From positions 1 to 32,649 of the forward strand of contig CASDXF010000037.1 of the NCBI GenBank assembly GCA_949285075.1: a DNA stretch of 32,649 nt, given 5' to 3'. Shown here piece by piece: positions 7,984 through 16,413 of the stretch. The notes below the pieces were generated by a model, which was not told the origin of the DNA, did no database searches, and saw only the letters and a program-made list of their open reading frames with translations. Each line of letters opens with the position of its first letter. Positions within the stretch are counted from its first letter, which is position 1. The translations under genes were made by a program, and so were the position numbers. This stretch comes from an uncultured Bacteroides sp. (GTDB lineage: Bacteria > Bacteroidota > Bacteroidia > Bacteroidales > Bacteroidaceae).

Positions 7984-9270
7984 CTATTTGCCCATCGTCT
8001 CCTTCACCTTCGCCAACAGGTTGGGAATATCCAGACCCTGCGGGCACTTCGGCAGGCAAGCGCCGCAGCCGACGCACGACGAGGCGGGATCGCCGCGCTG
8101 CACGGGCGACATCGACACGGTATAGTCGGCCATAGCACGCTCCTTGTCGCGGTGGGCCAGATAGTTATTGTACACGTAGGCGAAGATGTACCCGATGGCT
8201 ACGTTCCGCGGACAGGGAATGCACTGATAACAGCCCGTACAATCGATATGTCCCGGTATATTCCTGAAAGCCCGGATAGCCGCTCCCAACGCTTCCCGCT
8301 CGTCAGGGGTCAGCATATCGGGACGGGCTTTGGCGGCGTACTTCAGGTTCTCCTCCACGTCCTCCATCGAGCCCATGCCGCTGACGGCCACGCTCACCTC
8401 GGGAATGTCCCACAAGTAGTCGAGCGCCCACTCCGCGTCGGGCTTCACCACCCCGGTGGAGGCGAGCGCGTCCCTCATGCCCTGCGGCAGATTGGCCAGC
8501 AGTCCGGTGCGGACGGGCTTCATCACCGCCAGTCCCATGCCGTTGGCGGCGGCGTACTTGGGGCCGAGCACCCCCGCCTCGTACTCGTAGTCGAGATAGT
8601 TATGCTGAATGAGGCAGAAGTCCCATGCCGGGGTATACTTCACCACCTTTTTAAAGAGTTGCAGGCTGTCGTGAAAGGAGAAACCCATGAAGCGTATCTT
8701 CCCGTCGGCCTTCAGCTTCTCCATCTTCTCTATGAGTCTGTACGGCAGCACGTAGTCCTTCCACGCCCGGTGCATAATCATGTGAATGTGGTAGAAGTCT
8801 ATCACGTCCGTACCTATCGCCCGGCGAGACTGGTCGAAGAACTTCTCGAAGTCGTCCGCGCTCCGCATCTCCCACCACGGCATCTTGGAGGTGACGTACA
8901 CGCGGTCTCGCCATCCTCCGGCAAGCGCCTTGCCCACCGCCTGCTCGCTCTCGCCGCCCATGTAGACCCGTCCCGTGTCGATGTAGTTCACGCCGCCCTC
9001 GATGGCCCGGCGCACCATCGGCGTGGTCTGGTCGAAGTCCACGTGCCCGTTCTTCATAGGCAGGCGCAACATACCGAAACCCAAAGCCGAGACCTGCACG
9101 CCCGTCCGTCCCATCGGCCGGTATCGCATATCGGGATTATAATTCAAAATATCTTTCGCCACCCGTTCCTTTACCTCCTGCTTCCCAGTCTCCCTAGCGA
9201 AGGTTTTAGAGCCCGCTATCGCTCCCGCAGCGGTCAACAGACCGCTTTTAATGAAATCTCGTCTGTCCAT
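7984..9270 (-). CDS. Tat-signal aldo/keto reductase with C-terminal ferredoxin domain
   Basis: A 428-residue fusion. The start MDRRDFIKSG plus a hydrophobic stretch resembles a twin-arginine signal, so export of a folded cofactor-bearing enzyme is likely. Residues ~50-330 are an aldo/keto reductase barrel with catalytic tetrad D98, Y103, K129 and H163. The C-terminal part binds two iron-sulphur clusters: C344, C347, C350, C353 (CTGCYQCIPCP) and C399, C402, C405, C409 (CVGCGACLPKCP). This architecture is common in anaerobes and suggests electron delivery other than by free NADPH. The natural substrate is unknown. It is second in a pair, 32 bp after the DUF6282-like gene, under promoter 10333-10399. 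Confidence 0.88.
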   Translation of the reverse strand: MDRRDFIKSGLLTAAGAIAGSKTFARETGKQEVKERVAKDILNYNPDMRYRPMGRTGVQVSALGFGMLRLPMKNGHVDFDQTTPMVRRAIEGGVNYIDTGRVYMGGESEQAVGKALAGGWRDRVYVTSKMPWWEMRSADDFEKFFDQSRRAIGTDVIDFYHIHMIMHRAWKDYVLPYRLIEKMEKLKADGKIRFMGFSFHDSLQLFKKVVKYTPAWDFCLIQHNYLDYEYEAGVLGPKYAAANGMGLAVMKPVRTGLLANLPQGMRDALASTGVVKPDAEWALDYLWDIPEVSVAVSGMGSMEDVEENLKYAAKARPDMLTPDEREALGAAIRAFRNIPGHIDCTGCYQCIPCPRNVAIGYIFAYVYNNYLAHRDKERAMADYTVSMSPVQRGDPASSCVGCGACLPKCPQGLDIPNLLAKVKETMGK

Positions 9271-9302
9271 ACCGTTTTAAATTAAAAATTAAGAATCAAG
9301 AA

Positions 9303-10310
9303 TTACTTTAACCCGACCAGTTCCGCCGGATTGCGACGCACCAACAAATCAATGTCACTTTGCGAGATACCCGCAGCTTGCAACTTCACGAGGCAGTCCC
9401 TCATGCCCTCAATGGGATGCGGCATGACCGCCTGACCCAAGTCGGTGGTGATGAAACTCCTTTCGGGACTGATGCGTACAAAGTCGGCGAAGGTCTCAAT
9501 GCTTTGCCGCTCGTACTGCGGCATCTCCGTACCCTCTCCCCACAAGCAAGGCAGATAGCAGAACTCGATGTACGCGCCGAGGTCGACGCACCGTTTGATT
9601 TGTTCCGCCGTCATCGTCCAGATGTGCGAATTGGCGTGGGTCACGACAAACTTCCTCACACCCACCTCCCTCGCCTTGCGGGCGAGTGTCAGGCTCTCGT
9701 CGGGAGAGGCGTGTCCGGTGGCGAAGATGATATTCGCCTCCGCGCAAATCTCCATCACCTCTACCACCTCGGGCAATACCTTCCCGCTATCATCCAAAAC
9801 GGGAATGCCTTTCTCCTTCCGTCCTTCGCTCCGGTATTGATAAGCGGCGTCAAGCGTAGGCATCCAAATGCAGCGGCACAACCCTCCGCTCGTCTCCACC
9901 GCTTTCCGTGCGGCGTAGGCGTTGACCTTGTCGCCGTGTACCCGATTCATGCAGAAACTGCCGAAACATTCCGCTCCCGGCAGCGCCTGACGGATAAGGT
10001 ACGCCCGGTCGTGGCAACTGAAATCGTTGGACTTAAACATTACGGCACGGTATCCCATTTTCATCGCATCCCGCATGAAGCGGTACTCGTCAATCGAGCG
10101 CTCCCTCGAATCAGGCAGGCAATGCAGATGAATGTCACATACATCTTTCAGCAGACCGTCATCCTCAAGCGATCCGCTCTTTTCCCCGCTCCGCACTGAC
10201 GATAAGGTCATGGCCCGCCCCGGCACAGTCGACTGCGCAAGTAATACGCCACCCACGACAACTGAACTCCGGAGAAAGTCCCTTCGGCTTATTTTCTTCT
10301 TATTATTCAT
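9303..10310 (-). CDS. Tat-signal metal-dependent hydrolase (DUF6282-like)
   Basis: A protein of 335 residues. A twin-arginine signal (S8-R9-R10-D11-F12-L13, then a hydrophobic core to about residue 25) directs it to the periplasm. The mature part has an amidohydrolase/PHP-type metal site: D59-I-H61-L-H63 at the start of the barrel, the lysine of VMFKSND, the histidines of ATGHAS and VTHANSHIW, and the aspartate of ITTDLGQ. I recognise it as similar to the amidohydrolase-like proteins grouped as DUF6282; the reaction of that group is not known to me. It is first in a pair with the exported aldo/keto reductase, so the two may act on the same periplasmic compound, one hydrolysing and one reducing. 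Confidence 0.75.
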   Translation of the reverse strand: MNNKKKISRRDFLRSSVVVGGVLLAQSTVPGRAMTLSSVRSGEKSGSLEDDGLLKDVCDIHLHCLPDSRERSIDEYRFMRDAMKMGYRAVMFKSNDFSCHDRAYLIRQALPGAECFGSFCMNRVHGDKVNAYAARKAVETSGGLCRCIWMPTLDAAYQYRSEGRKEKGIPVLDDSGKVLPEVVEVMEICAEANIIFATGHASPDESLTLARKAREVGVRKFVVTHANSHIWTMTAEQIKRCVDLGAYIEFCYLPCLWGEGTEMPQYERQSIETFADFVRISPERSFITTDLGQAVMPHPIEGMRDCLVKLQAAGISQSDIDLLVRRNPAELVGLK

Positions 10311-10332
10311 AACGTAATCTTTATTTCCACGG

Positions 10333-10399
10333 CAAAATTAGCCGCAACTCATTAGCGTGACAGTACACATATTACGGATGATTGTAACGTATTTACGGA
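10333..10399 (-). promoter_or_regulatory. Regulon promoter 4, for the hydrolase/aldo-keto reductase pair
   Basis: The minus-strand -7 box TAATTTTG is at 10340-10333. Two perfect TTACGGA half-sites lie at 10372-10378 and 10393-10399, 21 bp apart, with 31 bp between box and proximal site. The module sits in the divergent gap next to the AraC-type gene, so the regulator may also control itself from here. Confidence 0.8.
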
Positions 10400-10438
10400 T
10401 TTAAACAGTCCTGATAACCACCTTATTATTAAAATCGC

Positions 10439-10446
10439 TATTTTTG
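10439..10446 (+). promoter_or_regulatory. -7 box of the AraC-type regulator
   Basis: TATTTTTG is a perfect TAnnTTTG match. It places transcription start near 10453 and supports translation from the ATG at 10474; an upstream in-frame TTG at 10444 would lie within the promoter. Confidence 0.65.
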
Positions 10447-10473
10447 TTCCCAATCAATAAACATATCAGCGTT

Positions 10474-11385
10474 ATGGAAGAATTAATAAAACTGGACACT
10501 GTAGACAAATACAATGCTCTGTTCGGATTAGAAACCCTTCACCCATTGGTAAGCATTGTCGATTTAACGAAAGCGACCCGATTCCCCAAGCGATTCACGA
10601 TAAACTATGGCGTTTACGCTATCTTTTTAAAGGATATCAAATGCGGGGACATTCGCTATGGCAGACAAAAATACGATTACCAAGAGGGCACGGTTGTCAG
10701 CTTCGCACCCGGACAAGTGGCGGAGACAGAGATGCTAGGCGACATAAAACCCGCCGCCCGAGGCATCCTCTTTCATCCAGACTTGATAAAAGGCACATCA
10801 CTAGGGCAGGAAATCAAGTCATATTCATTCTTTTCTTATAGTTCAACGGAAGCATTACATTTGTCGGAAGAAGAAAAAGGTATCCTTCTTGATTGTCTGA
10901 ACAAAATAAAAATGGAATTGACTCATCCTATAGACAAGATGAGCAAACGACTGATAGCCCGAAACATTCAGCTACTATTAGATTATTGCATGCGTTTCTA
11001 TAACCGACAATTCGTCACCCGCTCCAAATCAAATAAAGACGTACTGACTAAATTTGAGGCTTTGCTCGACGAATATTACCAAAACAATATCAAGCCGGAA
11101 GCGGAGGGACTGCCTTCCGTAAGATATTTCGCCGACAAAGTCTGCCTATCGCCAAATTACTTCGGCGACCTTATCAAAAAAGAAACCGGAAAAACGGCTC
11201 AAGAATACATTCAAAACAAAATTATAGACCTTGCCAAAGAGATGTTGGCCAGTACGGAAAAGGCCGTTGGCCAAATAGCTTACGAATTAGGATTCCAATA
11301 TCCGCAGCACTTCAACAGGACATTCAAGAAAATCGCAGGACTATCGCCTAACGAATATAGAAAAACGCAAACAGCTTGGCAATAG
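10474..11385 (+). CDS. AraC-family transcriptional regulator
   Basis: A protein of 303 residues. The N-terminal ~170 residues look like a cupin-type sensor region, with the patches NYGVYAIFLKDIKCG and EGTVVSFAPGQVAE. The C-terminal ~100 residues are a two-helix-turn-helix AraC domain: VRYFADKVCLSPNYFGDLIKKETGKTAQEYI, written here as one region near residues 215-245, then VGQIAYELGFQYPQHFNRTFKK and the classic ending GLSPNEYRK. AraC proteins often bind direct repeats about 21 bp apart. Such repeats occur next to this gene and at three other promoters, so I infer that it is their activator. The substrate classes of the controlled genes (aldehyde and ketone reductases) recall the YqhC regulon of E. 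coli, but that is analogy. The start is fixed by the promoter at 10439-10446. Confidence 0.88.
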   Translation: MEELIKLDTVDKYNALFGLETLHPLVSIVDLTKATRFPKRFTINYGVYAIFLKDIKCGDIRYGRQKYDYQEGTVVSFAPGQVAETEMLGDIKPAARGILFHPDLIKGTSLGQEIKSYSFFSYSSTEALHLSEEEKGILLDCLNKIKMELTHPIDKMSKRLIARNIQLLLDYCMRFYNRQFVTRSKSNKDVLTKFEALLDEYYQNNIKPEAEGLPSVRYFADKVCLSPNYFGDLIKKETGKTAQEYIQNKIIDLAKEMLASTEKAVGQIAYELGFQYPQHFNRTFKKIAGLSPNEYRKTQTAWQ

Positions 11386-11491
11386 GCCTCAATCCACACT
11401 CAACACGTATTACTCCTACAAACGTGTAGCTCCCCTGAAAGCGCACATATTCATATTTATACTTAAGAACGCATCCGCGATATACAACAAA

Positions 11492-11520
11492 GGCCGCTCC
11501 TCCTTCCCGGAGAAGCGGCC
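11492..11520. terminator. Convergent terminator between araC-type gene and rpsO
   Basis: GGCCGCT (11492-11498) pairs with AGCGGCC (11514-11520), with inner pairing CTCC/GGAG. On the minus strand it is followed by TTTGTTGT and so would end rpsO transcripts. Its position between converging genes suits both directions. Confidence 0.65.
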
Positions 11521-11545
11521 CTCTCAATCTTTCGCTAAGCAAAAC

Positions 11546-11815
11546 TTACTTACGTAAGCCAAGAGCTTTAACAATGCTACGGTATCTTTCGATATCGCAG
11601 TCCTTCAGATAATTGAGCAAGCGACGACGCTTACTTACCAAAATCGTTAAGGCTCTTTCTGTAGTATAATCTTTCTTGTTGACCTTCAAATGTTCGGTCA
11701 AGTGAGAAATACGGTAAGAAAACAAAGCTATCTGCGACTCTGCCGATCCAGTATCAGTGTTAGACTTTCCGTACTTCTCGAAGATTTCTTGCTTTTTAGC
11801 TGCGTCTAAATACAT
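11546..11815 (-). CDS. rpsO: 30S ribosomal protein S15
   Basis: 89 residues, the standard length of S15. It begins [12 protein letters not shown] and contains the conserved [31 protein letters not shown] and [10 protein letters not shown] segments. S15 is a primary 16S rRNA-binding protein of the small subunit. Longer frames upstream lack family similarity, and the promoter at 11859-11866 puts the transcript start between them and this ATG, so the start at 11815 is secure. It is single and divergent from typA, with a terminator 26 bp after the stop. Confidence 0.97.
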   Translation of the reverse strand: MYLDAAKKQEIFEKYGKSNTDTGSAESQIALFSYRISHLTEHLKVNKKDYTTERALTILVSKRRRLLNYLKDCDIERYRSIVKALGLRK

Positions 11816-11858
11816 AACTTTTATTATTTTATTATGAAAAAATGTCCTTTCAGGGGCG

Positions 11859-11866
11859 CAAAGATA
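11859..11866 (-). promoter_or_regulatory. -7 box of rpsO
   Basis: The minus strand reads TATCTTTG, a perfect TAnnTTTG match, giving a leader of about 37 nt before the rpsO ATG. Confidence 0.65.
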
Positions 11867-11941
11867 GATATTATCTTTATATCTCACAACGTTTTACAAG
11901 AAAATGTATTCTCCCTACTGACTTTTATAAGCCAATTTTCG

Positions 11942-11949
11942 TACCTTCG
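11942..11949 (+). promoter_or_regulatory. Candidate -7 box of typA
   Basis: TACCTTCG has one mismatch to TAnnTTTG. It would give a leader of about 120 nt before the typA ATG. Within that leader, AGTCCTTTAG and CTAAGGACC are largely complementary and may form a stem. Confidence 0.45.
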
Positions 11950-12077
11950 CGTCAAAATTATAAGTCCTGAACCGTTAAGTTTGCGAGTTCTTTCATACGT
12001 TGACCCGCTAAGTCCTTTAGCTTATTAAGAACCCGAAGACTTAAAACCTAAGGACCAAGAAACCCAAAATTTTGAAT

Positions 12078-13877
12078 ATGCAAAATATCCGAAACATTGC
12101 GATTATCGCCCACGTCGACCACGGGAAAACGACGTTAGTTGACAAGATGTTGCTAGCAGGTAACCTATTCCGAAGCAATCAAAATAGTGGTGAACTGATT
12201 CTGGATAACAACGACTTGGAACGTGAAAGAGGAATAACCATTCTTTCCAAGAACGTATCCATCAATTACAAGGGTACAAAAATCAACATCATAGATACTC
12301 CGGGACACAGCGACTTTGGAGGAGAGGTGGAGCGCGTGCTGAACATGGCCGACGGATGCATCCTATTGGTAGACGCTTTCGAGGGGCCGATGCCGCAAAC
12401 GAGGTTCGTGCTGCAAAAGGCGTTGGAAATCGGGCTGAAACCCATCGTGGTAGTAAACAAGGTGGATAAGCCCAACTGCCGCCCGGAAGAAGTGTACGAG
12501 ATGGTGTTCGACCTGATGTTCAGCCTCAACGCTACAGAGGATCAACTGGACTTCCCCGTCATTTATGGCTCAGCCAAGAATAACTGGATGAGCGACGACT
12601 GGCGGAAACCGACCGACAACATCACGCCGCTACTAGACTGCATTGTGGAGCATATCCCTGCTCCGGAACAACTGGAAGGAACGCCGCAGATGCTAGTCAC
12701 GTCACTCGACTATTCATCTTACACGGGCCGTATCGCAATAGGCCGCGTACATCGAGGCACATTGAGGGAAGGCATGAACGTTACACTTGCCAAGCGTAAC
12801 GGAAACATGATAAAGACTAAAATCAAAGAACTGCATGTGTTCGAGGGCTTAGGTAGGACAAAAACAAGCGAGGTTTCTTCGGGAGATATCTGCGCCTTAA
12901 TAGGCATCGAGGGATTCGAGATAGGCGACACCATCTGCGACTACGAGAATCCGGAACCGCTGCCTCCTATCGCCATTGACGAGCCTACGATGAGTATGCT
13001 GTTTACCATCAACGATTCCCCATTCTTCGGCCGGGAAGGAAAATTCGTGACCTCACGCCATATTCACGACCGCTTGATGAAAGAACTGGACAAAAACCTC
13101 GCCCTCCGCGTAACCAAAAGTGAAGAGGACGGTAAATGGATTGTATCGGGACGCGGCGTGCTACACCTCTCCGTGCTGATTGAGACCATGCGCCGAGAAG
13201 GATATGAGTTGCAAGTAGGCCAACCGCAAGTTATCTATAAGGAAATAGACGGCGTAAAGTGCGAACCGATAGAAGAACTCACCATCAACGTGCCGGAAGA
13301 GTTTTCGAGCAAGATTATCGATATGGTGACCCGCCGCAAGGGTGAGATGACCAAGATGGAGAATACGGGCGAGCGAGTCAATCTTGAGTTCGACATGCCA
13401 TCGAGAGGCATCATTGGACTGCGCACCAACGTGCTGACGGCTTCCGCGGGAGAGGCTATCATGGCCCACCGCTTCAAGGAGTACCAACCCTACAAGGGAG
13501 AAATAGAGCGCCGCACGAACGGCTCCATGATAGCGATGGAGAGCGGAACGGCCTTCGCCTACGCCATAGATAAGTTGCAGGACAGGGGCCGTTTCTTCAT
13601 CTTCCCGCAAGAGGAAGTCTACGCCGGACAGGTGGTAGGCGAGCATTCTCACGAGAATGACTTGGTGGTAAACGTCACGAAATCGAAAAAGTTGACCAAC
13701 ATGCGCGCTTCAGGCTCGGACGAAAAGGCGCGGCTGATTCCTCCCGTACAGTTCTCACTGGAAGAAGCGCTGGAATACATCAAGGGAGACGAGTACGTGG
13801 AAATCACGCCGAAAGCAATGCGCATGCGCAAAATCATTCTGGACGAGACCGAACGGAAGCGCGCGAACAAGGCGTAA
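12078..13877 (+). CDS. typA: Translational GTPase TypA/BipA
   Basis: A 599-residue ribosome-associated GTPase, full length. The GTPase motifs are all present: AHVDHGKTT (G1, residues 11-19), RGITI (G2), DTPGHSD (G3), NKVD (G4) and YGSAK (G5). EF-Tu/EF-G-like domains II, III and V and the BipA C-terminal domain follow, with the typical [21 protein letters not shown] and RNVLTAS-like region ([12 protein letters not shown]). BipA assists late 50S assembly and growth under stress or cold. Translation should start at the ATG at 12078; an in-frame TTG two codons upstream is unlikely. The gene stands alone, ended by a 17-bp perfect hairpin. Confidence 0.97.
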   Translation: MQNIRNIAIIAHVDHGKTTLVDKMLLAGNLFRSNQNSGELILDNNDLERERGITILSKNVSINYKGTKINIIDTPGHSDFGGEVERVLNMADGCILLVDAFEGPMPQTRFVLQKALEIGLKPIVVVNKVDKPNCRPEEVYEMVFDLMFSLNATEDQLDFPVIYGSAKNNWMSDDWRKPTDNITPLLDCIVEHIPAPEQLEGTPQMLVTSLDYSSYTGRIAIGRVHRGTLREGMNVTLAKRNGNMIKTKIKELHVFEGLGRTKTSEVSSGDICALIGIEGFEIGDTICDYENPEPLPPIAIDEPTMSMLFTINDSPFFGREGKFVTSRHIHDRLMKELDKNLALRVTKSEEDGKWIVSGRGVLHLSVLIETMRREGYELQVGQPQVIYKEIDGVKCEPIEELTINVPEEFSSKIIDMVTRRKGEMTKMENTGERVNLEFDMPSRGIIGLRTNVLTASAGEAIMAHRFKEYQPYKGEIERRTNGSMIAMESGTAFAYAIDKLQDRGRFFIFPQEEVYAGQVVGEHSHENDLVVNVTKSKKLTNMRASGSDEKARLIPPVQFSLEEALEYIKGDEYVEITPKAMRMRKIILDETERKRANKA

Positions 13878-13902
13878 CCAGACAATCGAGGCTTAAATCC
13901 GT

Positions 13903-13941
13903 AAGAAGGGCCGCCACAAGAGTTTTGTGGCGGCCCTTCTT
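13903..13941. terminator. Bidirectional terminator after typA
   Basis: A perfect 17-bp stem (13903-13919 with 13925-13941) around a 5-base loop, with AAGAAGGG on one side and CCCTTCTT on the other. It serves typA and the converging gene ending at 13963. Confidence 0.85.
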
Positions 13942-13962
13942 CATCCAAGAGTCCTCTATTCC

Positions 13963-14421
13963 TTATTCATAACAGTCAACCTTGCGCAGCCGATAAGCGT
14001 TGTCACTCCCTCTACGCTCTACCTCCACTATCTGATAAGCCTGCATCTCTTTATCTTCGTCCACCAAAAAGTCAAAAGCAGACTGGGGTAGGCGTAAGGT
14101 ATCGGCCCCCGAATCCTTCAGCCAATCAGGTATCGCGCAGCAAGCGATTAGCAGAACCGACTGACGACGAAGGAACGCCGACAGCCCATCGTCCGCTCCA
14201 ACACTATCTTTCAGGAACAAGAAATGCGAATAAGCCTTCTCCTTATAGAGGGAATCCACCTTTCCATAGTGGAAACGGATAACCGAAGCCCGGTTGACCT
14301 GTCTTTTCGCCATTTCTATCCCGACCTCAGCCATCTTATCGCTAAGGCTTCTTCTGTTCAACAGCGCAAGAAGCGCCAATACCAATATCAGGATTACTAA
14401 AAGTTTCTTGCTCATTTTCAT
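13963..14421 (-). CDS. Hypothetical membrane-anchored protein
   Basis: 152 residues. A basic start (KMSKK) is followed by one strongly hydrophobic segment (about residues 6-22), so the protein is anchored in or exported through the inner membrane. The rest is soluble, with YGKVDSLYKEKAYSHFLFLKD and a Cys-Cys pair in LLIACCAIPDWL. I do not recognise a family. The ATG at 14421 is used, since the codon before it is TTG. A perfect-looking palindrome (14471-14498) lies upstream and might be an operator. Confidence 0.6.
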   Translation of the reverse strand: MKMSKKLLVILILVLALLALLNRRSLSDKMAEVGIEMAKRQVNRASVIRFHYGKVDSLYKEKAYSHFLFLKDSVGADDGLSAFLRRQSVLLIACCAIPDWLKDSGADTLRLPQSAFDFLVDEDKEMQAYQIVEVERRGSDNAYRLRKVDCYE

Positions 14422-14470
14422 CAATTATAAATTATATGAACTACGTTTAAAGGACATCTTTTTTTATTCT

Positions 14471-14498
14471 TGTACAGCAACCTCCTGATTGTTGTACA
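14471..14498. promoter_or_regulatory. Palindrome upstream of the small membrane protein
   Basis: TGTACAGCAA (14471-14480) pairs with TTGTTGTACA (14489-14498) with one G-U pair, loop CCTCCTGA. There is no U-tract on either side, so an operator or RNA hairpin is more likely than an intrinsic terminator. Confidence 0.4.
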
Positions 14499-14555
14499 TC
14501 AATCATCCGCTTCATGTATAACCGTTGAACAACTCTCGTACATGACTTCCCAGAT

Positions 14556-15791
14556 TTACAGCCACCTCAGCAGGAAGTCCATGTTCGCGCGGAAATAGAC
14601 CCCGAACGAATAGTTGACGGTGTTCTGCTTGGGCCTCGTCGCTCCGCCGGGAAAGGTCAGGATGCCGGGTGAAGAGTAGTAAAGGCTGAACTGCGCTCCG
14701 ATGGCGAACATCTTCATAAACTCGCGCGAATAGTCGGCGGAAAGATAAAGCGTGCTCATCGTGTCGAGCGTGGCTCCTGAATAGCGGGTCGACATCGTGC
14801 CGAAATAAGGCACTCCGAACAGCGACATGAAGTCCTCGCCCCGGAAATAGCCCGCCTTAGCGTTGACATACCGCCCGAGCCCTACACCGGATTGAGCGTA
14901 AAAGCCGTAGCCCTGATCGGCCGGACAGAGCGAGCCGCTCACCTGACGGTAGCCCATCGCGTCGGCCTCCACGCTGACCCGCTTCAGTATCCGCCTGTCG
15001 GCGTTCCACGTCAGTCCAAACCCTACGGCGGCGTTCGCCAACGTACTGATGCTGCGGTGGGTTATCGTGTCAAGCTCTCCGCCCCGGTGTTGGAAGAGAA
15101 TCTGCACGGGGGTGTACAAGTGAACGTTAGACTCCTCTGCGTTGTATCGTATCTTTGAGGCGACGCCCACGGTGAAAGCCTCCTTATGCACGTCCTGCCT
15201 GAAGATAAAGCTCTCCCAGTTGACCCACGCGTCCAGATGGAAGCGGGGAAGGTCGAGCAGCACTTGCGCCCCCATCTCCGGGTCGGCCGTAAGGTTCAGC
15301 TCCGGAGTGTACAAGGGTTCTATCAGTTGGTGATAGCTTCCCCCGTAAAGGTTGCCAAGCACCACGTTCAGCCGCTTCATCTGCAACTGCGCCCTGAAGT
15401 AGGGCAGCACATGGAGTCCTTTCTGGAAACGCTCGCCTTTCCACTCGGCGATGTCCCGATAGGCGTAGTTGGGGTATTTGGACGCTCCGTGATAGGTAAG
15501 GGCGTGCAGGCCCAGCTCCAACCGCACGTTCTCCAGCGGCTGATACCTTAACTTGGGTTGCAGCCACAAGCCCGGCAAGGTATAGCCCTTCATCACAGGA
15601 CCGGTAAACTCATTGTCGTGGAAAAAGCTTAAATTGTCTATCCTAAGCGACAGCCGTCCCTTTTCCTCAGGCTGTACGCGGTAATCTCCAAACCGCAGCA
15701 CCGCCTCCGGTATCTGTCCGTAAAGCAAAACAGGAATTACGGATAAGACACCTATCATTATCCAACGCTTCAAAAAGGTTTCTACTCTCAT
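14556..15791 (-). CDS. Outer-membrane beta-barrel protein
   Basis: 411 residues, starting MRVETFLKRW with a hydrophobic signal core ending near VLLYGQ. The mature sequence is rich in alternating aromatic/polar strands with turns, for example RLSLRIDNLSFFHDNEF, VRLELGLHALTYHG, VSVEADAMGYRQVSG and YLSADYSREFMKMF. It ends RANMDFLLRWL, with aromatic and hydrophobic residues at the terminus as usual for barrels. The specific role is unknown; no TonB plug is present. The longer frame begins with GTG; the ATG at 15791 gives a better signal peptide. It is followed by the small anchored protein but separated by about 130 bp, so cotranscription is uncertain. Confidence 0.65.
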   Translation of the reverse strand: MRVETFLKRWIMIGVLSVIPVLLYGQIPEAVLRFGDYRVQPEEKGRLSLRIDNLSFFHDNEFTGPVMKGYTLPGLWLQPKLRYQPLENVRLELGLHALTYHGASKYPNYAYRDIAEWKGERFQKGLHVLPYFRAQLQMKRLNVVLGNLYGGSYHQLIEPLYTPELNLTADPEMGAQVLLDLPRFHLDAWVNWESFIFRQDVHKEAFTVGVASKIRYNAEESNVHLYTPVQILFQHRGGELDTITHRSISTLANAAVGFGLTWNADRRILKRVSVEADAMGYRQVSGSLCPADQGYGFYAQSGVGLGRYVNAKAGYFRGEDFMSLFGVPYFGTMSTRYSGATLDTMSTLYLSADYSREFMKMFAIGAQFSLYYSSPGILTFPGGATRPKQNTVNYSFGVYFRANMDFLLRWL

Positions 15792-16162
15792 ATAACGATA
15801 ACCTATAACGTCCTTCACCGGCCAAGAATTTCACCGCGGACGCGCATTTTCATTTGCTCTTAAACCTACGGTCCTCTTCATCAGAGTCTTTATTCCGTTA
15901 TAAAGTTACCAAACAATTCGCTTATGCAAGAACTTACGGCAGAATCTGTTGACGAAAAAACACATTGTTTAGTGAGCGTTAAATATTCGCTTCTCCATTT
16001 ATCTTCCAGATAGCCTAAAGTTTGTTCCATCTTTCCCGCTAGAGCCTGCCGTCCAAATTTTGTCCGGCTTGTTTCAAGCGCCCTTTCCGGAAGCGAACAG
16101 GCAAGCCGCAATATAACCGCCCTTCGCCTACCGGATACCTCAAATCCCTTACCTTGTTAGGC

Positions 16163-16250
16163 GGCTAACGGCAGTTAGCTCCTCGGCTAACAGCTGTTAG
16201 CTTATCGGCTAACGATTGTTAGCTTCCCGGCTAACGGCCGTTAGCCACCC
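16163..16250. repeat. 22-bp tandem palindrome array A (four units)
   Basis: Four perfect-length 22-bp units at 16163, 16185, 16207 and 16229. Each is GGCTAAC, a 4-base centre, GTTAGCT or GTTAGCC, then a 4-base spacer. Centres are GGCA, AGCT, GATT and GGCC; spacers are CCTC, TATC, TCCC and ACCC. Arms are conserved while centres and spacers vary, which points to selection on the dyad or to repeated copying with correction. The flank at 16251-16301 recurs at 114-164. Confidence 0.85.
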
Positions 16251-16338
16251 AACAAAAGCGTGAGGAGAGCGCAGAAGAAGGGGCAAGTCTTCCTTGAAGC
16301 GCCGCGGAATCTATAGAATGACGCCCACAAAAAAAAAT

Positions 16339-16372
16339 CAGGGTATCTGAACCTCGTCGTCCAGACACCCTG
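16339..16372 (-). terminator. Rho-independent terminator of the SusCD operon
   Basis: CAGGGTATCTG (16339-16349) pairs with CAGACACCCTG (16362-16372), one mismatch. On the minus strand the stem is followed by a run of nine U (16337-16329 complement). This is a textbook intrinsic terminator about 235 bp after the susD stop. Confidence 0.85.
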
Positions 16373-16413
16373 AGAAATTATTCAGATATTACCGATTAAC
16401 CGTATCTTCCCTT

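Noticed and set aside
15890-16111. A 73-codon minus-strand frame upstream of array A
   Set aside because: No signal, no recognisable domain, no promoter or ribosome binding site, and composition like the surrounding non-coding DNA.
16163-16250. Integron attC-like sites (arms GGCTAAC/GTTAGCC resemble R boxes RYYYAAC/GTTRRRY)
   Set aside because: The arms break the purine/pyrimidine rule at two places, L boxes are missing, units are 22 bp and tandem without gene cassettes, and sister arrays use unrelated arms.
16163-16250. CRISPR array
   Set aside because: Units are contiguous 22-bp dyads with only 4 variable bases in the centre and 4 between; there are no spacers of 26-40 bp and no cas genes.
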